DNA of 64,000 nucleotides, taken from NCBI RefSeq assembly GCF_003261055.1, contig NZ_CP030073.1:2976001-3040000 (forward strand), read 5' to 3'. The notes under the pieces are model-generated. The model saw nothing but the letters and a program-made list of their open reading frames with translations, searched no databases and was not told where the DNA came from. Each line of letters starts with the position of its first letter. Position 1 is the first letter of the stretch. Source of the DNA: Streptomyces cadmiisoli. Lineage in GTDB: Bacteria > Actinomycetota > Actinomycetes > Streptomycetales > Streptomycetaceae. A program made the translations under genes and the position numbers. Positions 34,641-43,156 of this stretch are shown here, in pieces.

Positions 34641-35240
34641 ATGGGAATCTTCGGCAACCGGAAGTCCGCCACCACCGCCACGGCAGCCGTCAACCCGGAG
34701 CTCGCCGCGCTGACCGGCGACTACACCATCGACCCGACGCACTCGACGCTCGGTTTCGTGGCCCGCCACGCGATGGTCACCAACGTCAAGGGCAGCTTCG
34801 TCGACTTCAGCGGTTCGCTGCACCTGGACGGCTCCGACCCGTCGCGGTCCACCGCGTCCCTCGACGTCAAGATGGACAGCATCACCACGGGCAACGCCGA
34901 CCGTGACGGCCACCTCAAGACCGCGGACTTCTTCAAGACCGACGAGTTCCCGACGATGACCTTCCGCTCCACCAAGGCCGAGGCTCTCGGCGGCGACGAC
35001 TACCGCATCACCGGTGACCTCTCGATCCTCGGCGTCACCCGGCCGATCACCATCGACCTGGAGTTCAACGGCGTGGCCAAGGACCCGTACGGCAACGACC
35101 GCGCCGGCTTCGAGGGCAAGGCCGAGATCCTGCGCTCCGACTGGGGCCTGACCTGGAACGCCGCGCTGGAGACCGGTGGCGTCCTGGTCTCCGACAAGAT
35201 CAAGCTCAACTTCGACATCTCGGCGATCCGGAACGCGTGA
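34641..35240 (+). CDS. YceI-family protein
   Basis: 199 residues. A lipocalin-like YceI domain (GDYTIDPTHSTLGFVARHAMV from about residue 27, GSFVDFSG, NADRDGHLKTADFF, VTRPITIDLEF). Family members bind isoprenoid or other amphiphilic lipids and are often induced by stress. No signal peptide: the N-terminus MGIFGNRKSATT is cytoplasmic. ATG 34641 follows AAGGAG. It is monocistronic and preceded by a MarR-type operator. Confidence 0.92.
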   Translation: MGIFGNRKSATTATAAVNPELAALTGDYTIDPTHSTLGFVARHAMVTNVKGSFVDFSGSLHLDGSDPSRSTASLDVKMDSITTGNADRDGHLKTADFFKTDEFPTMTFRSTKAEALGGDDYRITGDLSILGVTRPITIDLEFNGVAKDPYGNDRAGFEGKAEILRSDWGLTWNAALETGGVLVSDKIKLNFDISAIRNA

Positions 35241-35350
35241 CACCCCGCGTCCGCTCACCTCTCGCCGACTGAGCACGCCCGCCCTCCGGAATCCCCCGAC
35301 CGGAGGGCGGGTGTTCGTCGCGCCACGCCCCGGCCCGGCGTCTCCCTCTG

Positions 35351-36278
<928 letters not shown>

Positions 36279-36295
36279 ACCCCGCCCGCAGCGCC

Positions 36296-36327
36296 ACGGG
36301 CCCGGTGCCGTCCGGCACCGGGCCCGT
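36296..36327 (+). terminator. Terminator of sprT
   Basis: A perfect 15-bp stem (arms ACGGGCCCGGTGCCG and complement) around TC, 18 bp after the sprT stop. Confidence 0.85.
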
Positions 36328-36394
36328 CTCGTCCCCTCGGGCTGCCAGGCGGTCGGGCCGCCGCGCGGTCACGCCGTCGGGCGTCACGCGTTCA

Positions 36395-36474
36395 GACGGT
36401 CAGGCGGTCAGGCGGTCAGGCGGTCAGGCGGTCACACCGTCACGCCGTCACGCGGTCACGCGGTCACGCGGTCA
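36395..36474. repeat. Octanucleotide tandem repeat (10 units)
   Basis: Ten consecutive 8-bp units of the type (G/C)GCGGTCA: one GACGGTCA, four GGCGGTCA, then CACCGTCA, CGCCGTCA and three CGCGGTCA. More degenerate units extend to both sides (36361-36394 and 36475-36482). It lies between the sprT terminator and the stop of the convergent Gly-rich protein gene, in non-coding DNA. Confidence 0.9.
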
Positions 36475-36480
36475 CGCCGT

Positions 36481-37833
36481 TCAGAATCCGCCGCCGAAGT
36501 CCCCGCCCCCGCCGAAGTCGCCGCCGCCGAAGCCACCGAAGCCGCCGCTGAAGTCGTCGGTATTGAAGTCCGCGCCTGAGACGTCACCGCCCTGGTATCC
36601 GCCGGCGCCGAAGTCGCCGTAGCCGGAGCCGTAGTCCGCGGCGTAGGTCGGGGTCGCCATCGCGCTGCCGAGCAGGGTGCCGATGAGCAGGCCTGGCAGG
36701 ATGCCGCCGCCGAAGTAGCCGCCGGCCCACGGACCGTAGGCGGGACCGGCGTCCCAGTACGGACGGCGGCCGGACTCGGTCTCCACCTCGCGCACCGCCG
36801 GGTCCAGACCGTCGGACAGCCGCGCCCGGTCGGCCGCGCACACCGGCACCTCGCGGGTCGCCCCGCCGGGCGGCGTCCAGGTGGCGTCGGCCACCGAGGG
36901 GCCGTGGCGCGGGTCGAAGAAGCAGGGCGGACGGCGCTCGGGCAGCGGGCGGCCCGCACGGCGGGCCGCGAGCAGGGCGAGCGAGAACCGGCCGTCCTCC
37001 AGGGTCTGGGTGACCGCGCGGACGTCCTCGGGCCGCTGCGCGGAGGCCATGTACGACTTCGCCTTCTCGTAGGCGTCCAGCCCATGTGCGTAGTCGGCGC
37101 GCATCGCGTCGTCCGCGCCGGGCTCGGAGGGGTGGAAGTCCAGCCGGTCCAGTTCCTCGCCGAAGGCCGTGATGTCCTCGTCGACGACGACCCGCAGCTT
37201 CTCCAGTGCCGCCCGCTGCTCCGCCTCGTGGCGGCTGCGGTTGCGGCGCACCAGCGTGTACGCGCCCGCGCCGCCGGCCACCAGGACGGCGCCGGCGGTG
37301 ATCAGCGCGGTCGTCGACACACCGTCGCCGGCGCTCTCGCCCCAGCTGCTCGGCGCGGAGCCGCCCACGTTGCGCAGCGCGCTGTCGACGAAGTCGTTGA
37401 GCTGCGCCTTCGCGTCGCCCGCGGACTGCACCGAGGTGACCAGGTTGGTCACCGCCGCCCGGCCGAGCACGCTGCTGTCGGCGCGCGCGTCGAACCGGTC
37501 GCCGAGGCGGACGCCGTACAGACCGGTGACGCCGGTCTCGGTGCGCAGGTTCTCGAAGAGGCTCTGCGTCGGGAAGTCGGCGGGGAGGACGGCCACGAAG
37601 ACGGGTTTGTCCGCGTCGCGGATCTTGTCGGCGAGCGCCTCGGCGTCCGCCGTCGACAGCTGGCCGGAAGCGGCCGGGTCCACGTAGACGGGGCTCTCGC
37701 GCAGCGCCTCGGCGACCCGGGACAGATCGGTGGCCGCGTGCGCGCCCGGCACACCCGCCAACAGCAGCGCCGCCACGGCGGCAACCGGCACGATCAGCAG
37801 GCGTAGGAGCCTTTGAACCAGCGCGGCCTTCAT
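36481..37833 (-). CDS. Membrane-anchored protein with Gly/Phe/Asp-rich tail
   Basis: 450 residues. A signal peptide or N-terminal TM (LLRLLIVPVAAVAALLLAG, cut near AHA), an extracellular domain of about 135 residues (VAEALRESPVYVDP, KPVFVAVLPADFPTQ), one TM near residue 180 (ITAGAVLVAGGAGAYTLV), a cytoplasmic helical part with RRPPCFFDPRHG, a second hydrophobic stretch (GILPGLLIGTLLGSAM) and a tail of GGF/GGD repeats. The extracellular part recalls TPM-like domains of actinobacterial membrane proteins. I cannot assign a function. ATG 37833. Confidence 0.8.
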   Translation of the reverse strand: MKAALVQRLLRLLIVPVAAVAALLLAGVPGAHAATDLSRVAEALRESPVYVDPAASGQLSTADAEALADKIRDADKPVFVAVLPADFPTQSLFENLRTETGVTGLYGVRLGDRFDARADSSVLGRAAVTNLVTSVQSAGDAKAQLNDFVDSALRNVGGSAPSSWGESAGDGVSTTALITAGAVLVAGGAGAYTLVRRNRSRHEAEQRAALEKLRVVVDEDITAFGEELDRLDFHPSEPGADDAMRADYAHGLDAYEKAKSYMASAQRPEDVRAVTQTLEDGRFSLALLAARRAGRPLPERRPPCFFDPRHGPSVADATWTPPGGATREVPVCAADRARLSDGLDPAVREVETESGRRPYWDAGPAYGPWAGGYFGGGILPGLLIGTLLGSAMATPTYAADYGSGYGDFGAGGYQGGDVSGADFNTDDFSGGFGGFGGGDFGGGGDFGGGF

Positions 37834-37866
37834 ATGTTCGAAGCTACCTGAACGGGGACAGAAACG

Positions 37867-37907
37867 GACATCGGTACCGGGACGGAATTCGTCCCGGTAC
37901 CGATGTC
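37867..37907 (-). terminator. 18-bp perfect palindrome, terminator of cimA
   Basis: Arms GACATCGGTACCGGGACG and complement, GAATT loop. It lies 85 bp beyond the cimA stop and 34 bp upstream of the Gly-rich protein ATG, so it could also influence that gene's start region. No T-run. Confidence 0.75.
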
Positions 37908-37991
37908 GCACGGGCAGGGCCGGGCCGCCCGGTACGCGCCGGCACGGCTTCTCCTTTGCCGCCGCGCAACGCCGTCCTGTGCGGCGGCGTC

Positions 37992-39596
37992 CTATGCGGC
38001 GGGCTCCACGCCGGCCCGCAGCAGGCCGTAGGTGTACGCGTCCTCCAGGGCCTGCCACGACGCGGCGATGACGTTCTCCGCGACGCCCACCGTGGACCAC
38101 TCGCCCGCCCCGTCGGAGGTGGCGATGAGCACCCGGGTGGTGGACTGGGTGCCGTGCTTGCCCTCCAGGATGCGCACCTTGTAGTCCACCAGCTCCAGCT
38201 TGGCCAGCTGGGGGTAGATCTTCTCCAGCGCGACGCGCAGGGCGCGGTCCAGGGCGTTGACCGGGCCGTTGCCCTCGGCGGTCGCGACGATGCGCTCGCT
38301 CTTGGCCCACAGCTTCACCGTGGCCTCGTTGGCGTGGCTGCCGTCGGGCCGGTCCTCGACGATCGCCCGCCAGGACTCCACCTCGAAGTACTTCAGCGGC
38401 CTGCCCTCGGCCTCGGCGCGCAGCAGCAGCTCGAAGGAGGCGTCGGCGGCCTCGTACGTGTAGCCCTTGAGTTCGAGCTCCTTGACCCGGTCCACGACCC
38501 GGCCGACCAGTTCCCGGTCGCCGCCGAGGTCGACGCCCAGCTCCTTGCCCTTGAGCTCGACGGAGGCGCGGCCCGCCATGTCGGAGACCAGCATGCGCAT
38601 GGTGTTGCCGACCTGCTCGGGGTCGATGTGCTGGTAGAGGTCCGGGTCGACCTTGATGGCGGAGGCGTGCAGCCCCGCCTTGTGCGCGAAGGCGGACACC
38701 CCGACGTAGGGCTGGTGGGTGGACGGGGTGAGGTTGACGACCTCGGCGATGGCGTGCGAGATACGGGTCATGTCACGCAGCCGTCCGTCGGGCAGGACCT
38801 TCTTGCCGTACTTCAGCTCCAGGGCGGCGACCACGGGGAAGAGGTTGGCGTTGCCGACGCGCTCGCCGTAGCCGTTGGCCGTGCACTGGACGTGGGTGGC
38901 GCCGGCGTCCACGGCGGCGAGGGTGTTGGCGACGGCGCAGCCGGTGTCGTCCTGGGCGTGGATGCCGAGCCGGGCGCCGGTGTCCGCCAGCACGGTGGCG
39001 ACGACCGCCTGCACCTGCGCCGGGAGCATGCCGCCGTTGGTGTCGCACAGGACCACGACGTCGGCACCGGCCTCCGAGGCGGCGCGGACGACGGCCTTGG
39101 CGTACTCGGGGTTCGCCCGGTAGCCGTCGAAGAAGTGCTCGCAGTCGACGAAGACGCGGCGGCCCTGTCCTTTCAGGAAGGAGACCGTGTCGCGGACCAT
39201 CGCCAGGTTCTCGTCGAGCGTGGTCCGCAGGGCCAGTTCCACATGTCGGTCGTGCGCCTTGGCGACCAGCGTGATCACCGGGGCGCCCGAGTCCACCAGC
39301 GCCTTGACCTGCGGGTCCTCGGCGGCGCTGCCACCGGCGCGGCGGGTGGCACCGAAGGCGACGAGCTGGGCGTGCCGAAGGTCGATCTCCTGCCGGGCGC
39401 GGGCGAAGAACTCGGTGTCGCGCGGGTTGGCGCCCGGCCAGCCGCCCTCGATGAAGCCCACGCCGAAGTCGTCCAGATGCCGTGCGATGGCCAGCTTGTC
39501 CGCGACGGTGAGGTTGATGCCCTCCCGCTGGGCGCCGTCGCGCAGGGTGGTGTCGAAGACGTGGAACGAGTCGTCGAGTTCGCTGGTTTCCGTCAT
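37992..39596 (-). CDS. cimA: Citramalate synthase (isopropylmalate synthase-like)
   Basis: 534 residues. The N-terminal TIM barrel has FDTTLRDGAQREGI (residues 13-26, metal and substrate binding), CDTNGGMLP and the HxH metal motif in LGIHAQDDTGCAVANT. A C-terminal LeuA-like allosteric domain follows (from about 415; ALEKIYPQLAKLELVDYKVRI). CimA condenses pyruvate and acetyl-CoA to (R)-citramalate for threonine-independent isoleucine synthesis. A related role as a LeuA paralogue cannot be excluded. ATG 39596 has AGGAG at 10 nt. An attenuator-like leader (leader ORF 39789-39839, terminator 39709-39734) precedes it. Confidence 0.88.
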   Translation of the reverse strand: MTETSELDDSFHVFDTTLRDGAQREGINLTVADKLAIARHLDDFGVGFIEGGWPGANPRDTEFFARARQEIDLRHAQLVAFGATRRAGGSAAEDPQVKALVDSGAPVITLVAKAHDRHVELALRTTLDENLAMVRDTVSFLKGQGRRVFVDCEHFFDGYRANPEYAKAVVRAASEAGADVVVLCDTNGGMLPAQVQAVVATVLADTGARLGIHAQDDTGCAVANTLAAVDAGATHVQCTANGYGERVGNANLFPVVAALELKYGKKVLPDGRLRDMTRISHAIAEVVNLTPSTHQPYVGVSAFAHKAGLHASAIKVDPDLYQHIDPEQVGNTMRMLVSDMAGRASVELKGKELGVDLGGDRELVGRVVDRVKELELKGYTYEAADASFELLLRAEAEGRPLKYFEVESWRAIVEDRPDGSHANEATVKLWAKSERIVATAEGNGPVNALDRALRVALEKIYPQLAKLELVDYKVRILEGKHGTQSTTRVLIATSDGAGEWSTVGVAENVIAASWQALEDAYTYGLLRAGVEPAA

Positions 39597-39708
39597 GGTC
39601 TGAAGGCTCCTGATGTATGGATCTCGGTCTGTACCGGAATGACCGGCTCCACCGTCCCCCAATGATCCCTCGCGCTGAGCCTTCGGCTGAAGGTGGGCCT
39701 GAAATGCG

Positions 39709-39734
39709 AAAAACCTCTCGCGGGTGCGAGAGGT
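39709..39734 (-). terminator. Attenuator terminator in the cimA leader
   Basis: A perfect 9-bp stem (minus-strand arms ACCTCTCGC and GCGAGAGGT) with tetraloop, followed on the minus strand by TTTTT (39713-39709). It lies between an Ile-containing leader ORF and the cimA ATG, the position expected of a transcription attenuator. Confidence 0.8.
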
Positions 39735-39788
39735 CTGCGCGCGGGTCGAGGACGACGGTGGCCGCCCGTACCTGGTCGTACGTGGCGG

Positions 39789-39839
39789 TCACTGCGGACC
39801 GGCGCGCCTGCTGCCAATAATCGTGGCGAACGAGAGCAC
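39789..39839 (-). CDS. cimA leader peptide with two adjacent Ile codons
   Basis: A 16-residue ORF, MLSFATIIGSRRAGPQ, starting GTG and ending TGA, 193 nt upstream of cimA. The two isoleucine codons are both ATT, rare in this GC-rich genome, and adjacent. That is the logic of amino-acid attenuation: ribosome stalling at low charged tRNA-Ile would disturb the downstream terminator. A CATACT hexamer on the minus strand (39884-39889) may be the -10. No clear ribosome site is visible, which is the weak point. Confidence 0.6.
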   Translation of the reverse strand: MLSFATIIGSRRAGPQ

Positions 39840-39904
39840 GAGGGCAGTTTGGCACAGACCGCCCCCGTGCTCACCGGCGTCTCAGTATGCGAGCCCCGGT
39901 TCAC

Positions 39905-41185
39905 TCACCGCACACGGCGGACGAAGCCGTCGTAGAGACCGTTGGTGTCGTCGGGGACGAGCTGGGCGGAGGCGGAGGCGAGGCCGATCCGGCGGGCGTC
40001 CGCGCTCACCGAGGAGGCCGACACGGAGGTGTCCGTGACGGGCCCGCCGGTGACGGATGCACTGACCAGGGTGGTGCCGCCGGTGAGCAGATCGCGCAGG
40101 TAGACGTTGGCCGGGCCGGTCCGCCCGTCGGCGAGCCGCGGGTCCGCCGTGTAGACCAGGTACCGCCCGTCGCGGCTGAGCAGCGGCTGACCCGGGCGGC
40201 TCTCACCGTCGGGACCGGGATCGACGCGCCGGGTGACGTCCGTGCGCAGGTCACGGACGTAGAGGTCGGAGGCGTCCGCGGGGGCGTCGCCCGGGACGAG
40301 GTCGTCGGCCGTGTAGTGGAAGGCGATGGTCCGGCCGTCCGCGGAGAGCGAGGCGGGCATCGCGTAGTACGGGGTCGGTGTGCCGTCCGGTGTGACGGTG
40401 ACCCGCTCCTCGGTGCCGGTGCGGCGGTCGTGCACCCAGGTGACGCCGTTGCCGCTGCGCGGCACCAGCTGCGTGTAGGCCACATAACGGCCGTCGGCGC
40501 TCAGGTCCTGGAGCAGCGCCGGGTTGTCCGGGCGGTCCCGGTTGCTGACCCGCTCCGTGCTGCCGGTGCGGCGGTCGTGCACGTACACGACGCCGAACAG
40601 GTCGCGTGCTCCGCTCTCCATCCGGTCGGCCTTGGCGTTGAAGGCGATGTACCGGCCGTCGGCCGACATGGTGGCGCCGGCCGCGAAGGCCGAACCCCCG
40701 TCGAAGCCGACGCTGATCCGCTCCGTGTCGCCGGTGCGCCGGTCGTGCAGATAGATGTCGTCGGCGGCGTCGTTCGCCGGCGGCTCGTCCCAGTGGACGA
40801 GATTCCGCGCGTTGGAGCGGAACACGACGTACCGCCCGTCCGCGCTGATGGCCTGGGCGGAGGACGGCATGTCGGCCTGGGTGCCGTCCGAGCCGACGCT
40901 GACCCGCTCCACCGTGCCGTCACGCAGGTCGCGCACGAAAACGTCCGCGTACCCGTTGGTGTCGCCGGGCACCAGGTTGGACGCGTAGGACGTGAAAACC
41001 GCTGAGCGGCCGTCGGAGCTGAACTCCGGTCCGTAGGACTCGCCGTCGCCCTGCTCCCCCGTCGCCGTCAGCGTGACCCGCTCGGTCCGCGGCGCCGGGG
41101 CCGCAGACACCGCAGACACCGCAGACAGAGCGACCATCGCCCCCGCGAGCGCCGCGATCGACGCCCCGCGCATGGTTCTGAGCAC
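39905..41185 (-). CDS. Exported TolB/PD40-type beta-propeller protein
   Basis: 426 residues. An N-terminal signal peptide (GASIAALAGAMVALSAVSAVSA, split by AxA cleavage near residue 32) and then about six or seven PD40/WD40-like blades, each with a SxDGRYVVFxS or SADGRYIAF strand and a VYVHDRRTGxTERVS turn. Such proteins usually bind partners rather than catalyse. GTG 41185 is chosen with GGGGG just before; an ATG four codons later is equally possible. Its stop is close to the start of the cimA leader transcript. Confidence 0.85.
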   Translation of the reverse strand: MLRTMRGASIAALAGAMVALSAVSAVSAAPAPRTERVTLTATGEQGDGESYGPEFSSDGRSAVFTSYASNLVPGDTNGYADVFVRDLRDGTVERVSVGSDGTQADMPSSAQAISADGRYVVFRSNARNLVHWDEPPANDAADDIYLHDRRTGDTERISVGFDGGSAFAAGATMSADGRYIAFNAKADRMESGARDLFGVVYVHDRRTGSTERVSNRDRPDNPALLQDLSADGRYVAYTQLVPRSGNGVTWVHDRRTGTEERVTVTPDGTPTPYYAMPASLSADGRTIAFHYTADDLVPGDAPADASDLYVRDLRTDVTRRVDPGPDGESRPGQPLLSRDGRYLVYTADPRLADGRTGPANVYLRDLLTGGTTLVSASVTGGPVTDTSVSASSVSADARRIGLASASAQLVPDDTNGLYDGFVRRVR

Positions 41186-41307
41186 TTTTCCCCCTGCTTT
41201 CCCCGTTGACGCTTCTCCCCCGGCCCCGCGCCGAGGGCTCTCTCGAGGCAAGCGCATCACCGAGGAGCGGGTCAATCCCCCGAATTGAGTACAACCCGGG
41301 CGCGCAC

Positions 41308-41910
41308 TCAGGTGTCCGCGAGAAGGCTGTCCTGAAGGAACTCCCGCACATGGCCGAGAACCTGCGCCCGGTCCGTCCCCCGCAGCCCGATCGCCACATG
41401 GATGGAGAGGCCGTCGAGCAGCGCCCGCAGCCGGGCGGCGAAACGGTCCGGGTCGACCGCCCGGAACTCCCCCCGTGAGACGCCCTCCGCGAGCAGTGCC
41501 ACCAGGTCGCGGTGCCAGGCGCCCTCGATGGCGGACTGCCGGGCGCGGGCGTCGTCGTCGGCGTTCTGCGACCGGTTCCACACCTCGAGCCAGAGGGTCC
41601 AGTGCGGGTCGCGGTGGCCGTCGGGCACATACAGCCCGACATAGGCGTCGAGGCGTTCGCGGGCCGTGCCCGAGCGGCTGAGCAGCCGGCCGCGCTCGGC
41701 CCCGAGGCGGCCCTCGCTCCACTCCAGGGTCCGCAGCAGCAGTTCGTCCTTGGTGCGGAAGTAGTACAGGAGGTGTCCGCTGCTCATACCGACCTCGCGG
41801 CCGAGCGCCGCCATGGTCAGCTTCTCCAGACCGCGCTCGGCGATCATCTCCATGGCGGCGGCGAGGACCTGCTCCCGCGGCGGGGCCGGGGTCCGGCGGG
41901 GCGTGCTCAT
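41308..41910 (-). CDS. TetR-family regulator
   Basis: 200 residues. An N-terminal HTH (VLAAAMEMIAERGLEKLTMAALGREVGMSSGHLLYYFRTKDEL split over residues 15-57) with the typical YYF recognition end. The C-terminal ligand domain is BetI-like (LWLEVWNRSQNADDDARARQ). It is the last gene on the strand after ureAB-ureC-aguA, 158 bp downstream of aguA, so it is the best candidate regulator of that set. A TTTAGAG/CTCTAAA palindrome ahead of ureAB could be its operator. Confidence 0.88.
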   Translation of the reverse strand: MSTPRRTPAPPREQVLAAAMEMIAERGLEKLTMAALGREVGMSSGHLLYYFRTKDELLLRTLEWSEGRLGAERGRLLSRSGTARERLDAYVGLYVPDGHRDPHWTLWLEVWNRSQNADDDARARQSAIEGAWHRDLVALLAEGVSRGEFRAVDPDRFAARLRALLDGLSIHVAIGLRGTDRAQVLGHVREFLQDSLLADT

Positions 41911-42068
41911 TCGGCGGCCACCCGTCCGCCGCCGCCCGCCGGGCCGGCCACCGGGATGCCGCGCGGCCGGGCGTACCCCGGCCGGCGCGACGGCCCGGGC
42001 GACCGGCGCGACGGGGCGGTGCGGTGTCCGCGGGGCGGGCGCGGCGGCAGTACGTTCACCCGTACGTT

Positions 42069-43145
42069 CTACCCGACCGCGGTCTTCGGCTGCTGCTGGG
42101 TGACGCAGTGGATGCCGCCGCCGCCCGCGAAGATCGTCCGCGCGTCCACCAACGTCACCGTCCGCTTCGGGAAGAGCCGGCGGAAGATCCCGGCGGCGAT
42201 CTCGTCGCGCGGATCGTCGAAGCCGCACAGGACGACGCCGCCGTTGCAGACGTAGTGGTTGATGTAGGAGTAGTCCGCCCAGTGGCCGTCGGCCTCCAGG
42301 ACCGTCGGCGCGGGGACCTCCACGACCTCCAGCCGGCGCCCGCGCGCGTCCGTCTGCGACCTCAGCAGGCCGATGACCTCCTTCGTCACCTCGTGGTCGG
42401 GGTGGGCCGGGTCCGGCTGGTGGTGGGCGACCACGACGCCGGGGCGGGCGAAGGCGGCGACGATGTCGACGTGGCCGAGGGTGCCGAAGCGGTCGGCGGC
42501 GCCCGCTCGCCGCTCGGCCGGCGAGGGAGGGTAGTCGCCGGTGAGGCCGCGGGGCAGCCAGATCGCCCTGCGGGTGCCGAGCCGGGCGTGGATCTCCGCC
42601 TCGACCTCCGCCCGCGACCAGTGCGGATTGCGCTCCGGACCGAGCTGCACGGTCTCCGTGAGCAGCACCGTGCCCTCGCCGTCGACATGGATCCCACCGC
42701 CCTCGTTGACCAGCTCCGAGGTGTACGTCCGCGCCCCCGCGAGGCCGGCCACCTGCGCGGCGATCCGGGCGTCGTGCTCCCAGCGGGCCCACGGCTGGGC
42801 ACCCCAGCCGTTGAACGTCCAGTCGACGGCGGCCAGTTCCCGCCCGTTCGTCAGGAACGTGGGGCCGATGTCGCGCATCCAGGCGTCGTCCAGTTCCCGC
42901 TCGACCGTCTCGATCCCGTCGCCCAACAGGCTCCTGGCCTGCGCCGACTGTCCGGGACCGCACACCATCGTCACCGGTTCGAAGCGGCGCACCGCGCGGG
43001 CGACCGACGCCCAGGCGGTCCGGGCGGCGGCCAGTTCCCCGGGGTCGTCGAAGGTCGGGTTCGGGCCGGGCCAGGCCATCCAGGTGCGCTCGTGCGGGCT
43101 CCACTCGGCGGGCATGCGGAAGCCGTCGGCGGCCGGTGCGGTCAT
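42069..43145 (-). CDS. aguA: Agmatine deiminase
   Basis: 358 residues of the guanidino-group-modifying (pentein) superfamily. It hydrolyses agmatine to N-carbamoylputrescine and ammonia. Features: FRMPAEWSPHERTWMAWP at residues 9-26, ERELDDAWMRDIGPTF (near 82), NEGGGIHVDGEGT, the histidine of LGHVDIVAAF and the nucleophilic cysteine of GGGGIHCVTQQQP close to the C-terminus. It starts 11 bp after ureC, so it is in the same operon; both release ammonia from amino-acid-derived nitrogen. Two direct copies of GTACGTTC overlap its 3' end (42051-42072). Confidence 0.93.
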   Translation of the reverse strand: MTAPAADGFRMPAEWSPHERTWMAWPGPNPTFDDPGELAAARTAWASVARAVRRFEPVTMVCGPGQSAQARSLLGDGIETVERELDDAWMRDIGPTFLTNGRELAAVDWTFNGWGAQPWARWEHDARIAAQVAGLAGARTYTSELVNEGGGIHVDGEGTVLLTETVQLGPERNPHWSRAEVEAEIHARLGTRRAIWLPRGLTGDYPPSPAERRAGAADRFGTLGHVDIVAAFARPGVVVAHHQPDPAHPDHEVTKEVIGLLRSQTDARGRRLEVVEVPAPTVLEADGHWADYSYINHYVCNGGVVLCGFDDPRDEIAAGIFRRLFPKRTVTLVDARTIFAGGGGIHCVTQQQPKTAVG

Positions 43146-43156
43146 GTGGCGGGTCC

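Noticed and set aside
36395..36474. Octamer run considered as a CRISPR array
   Set aside because: Units are 8 bp and contiguous, without spacers; no cas genes are present.
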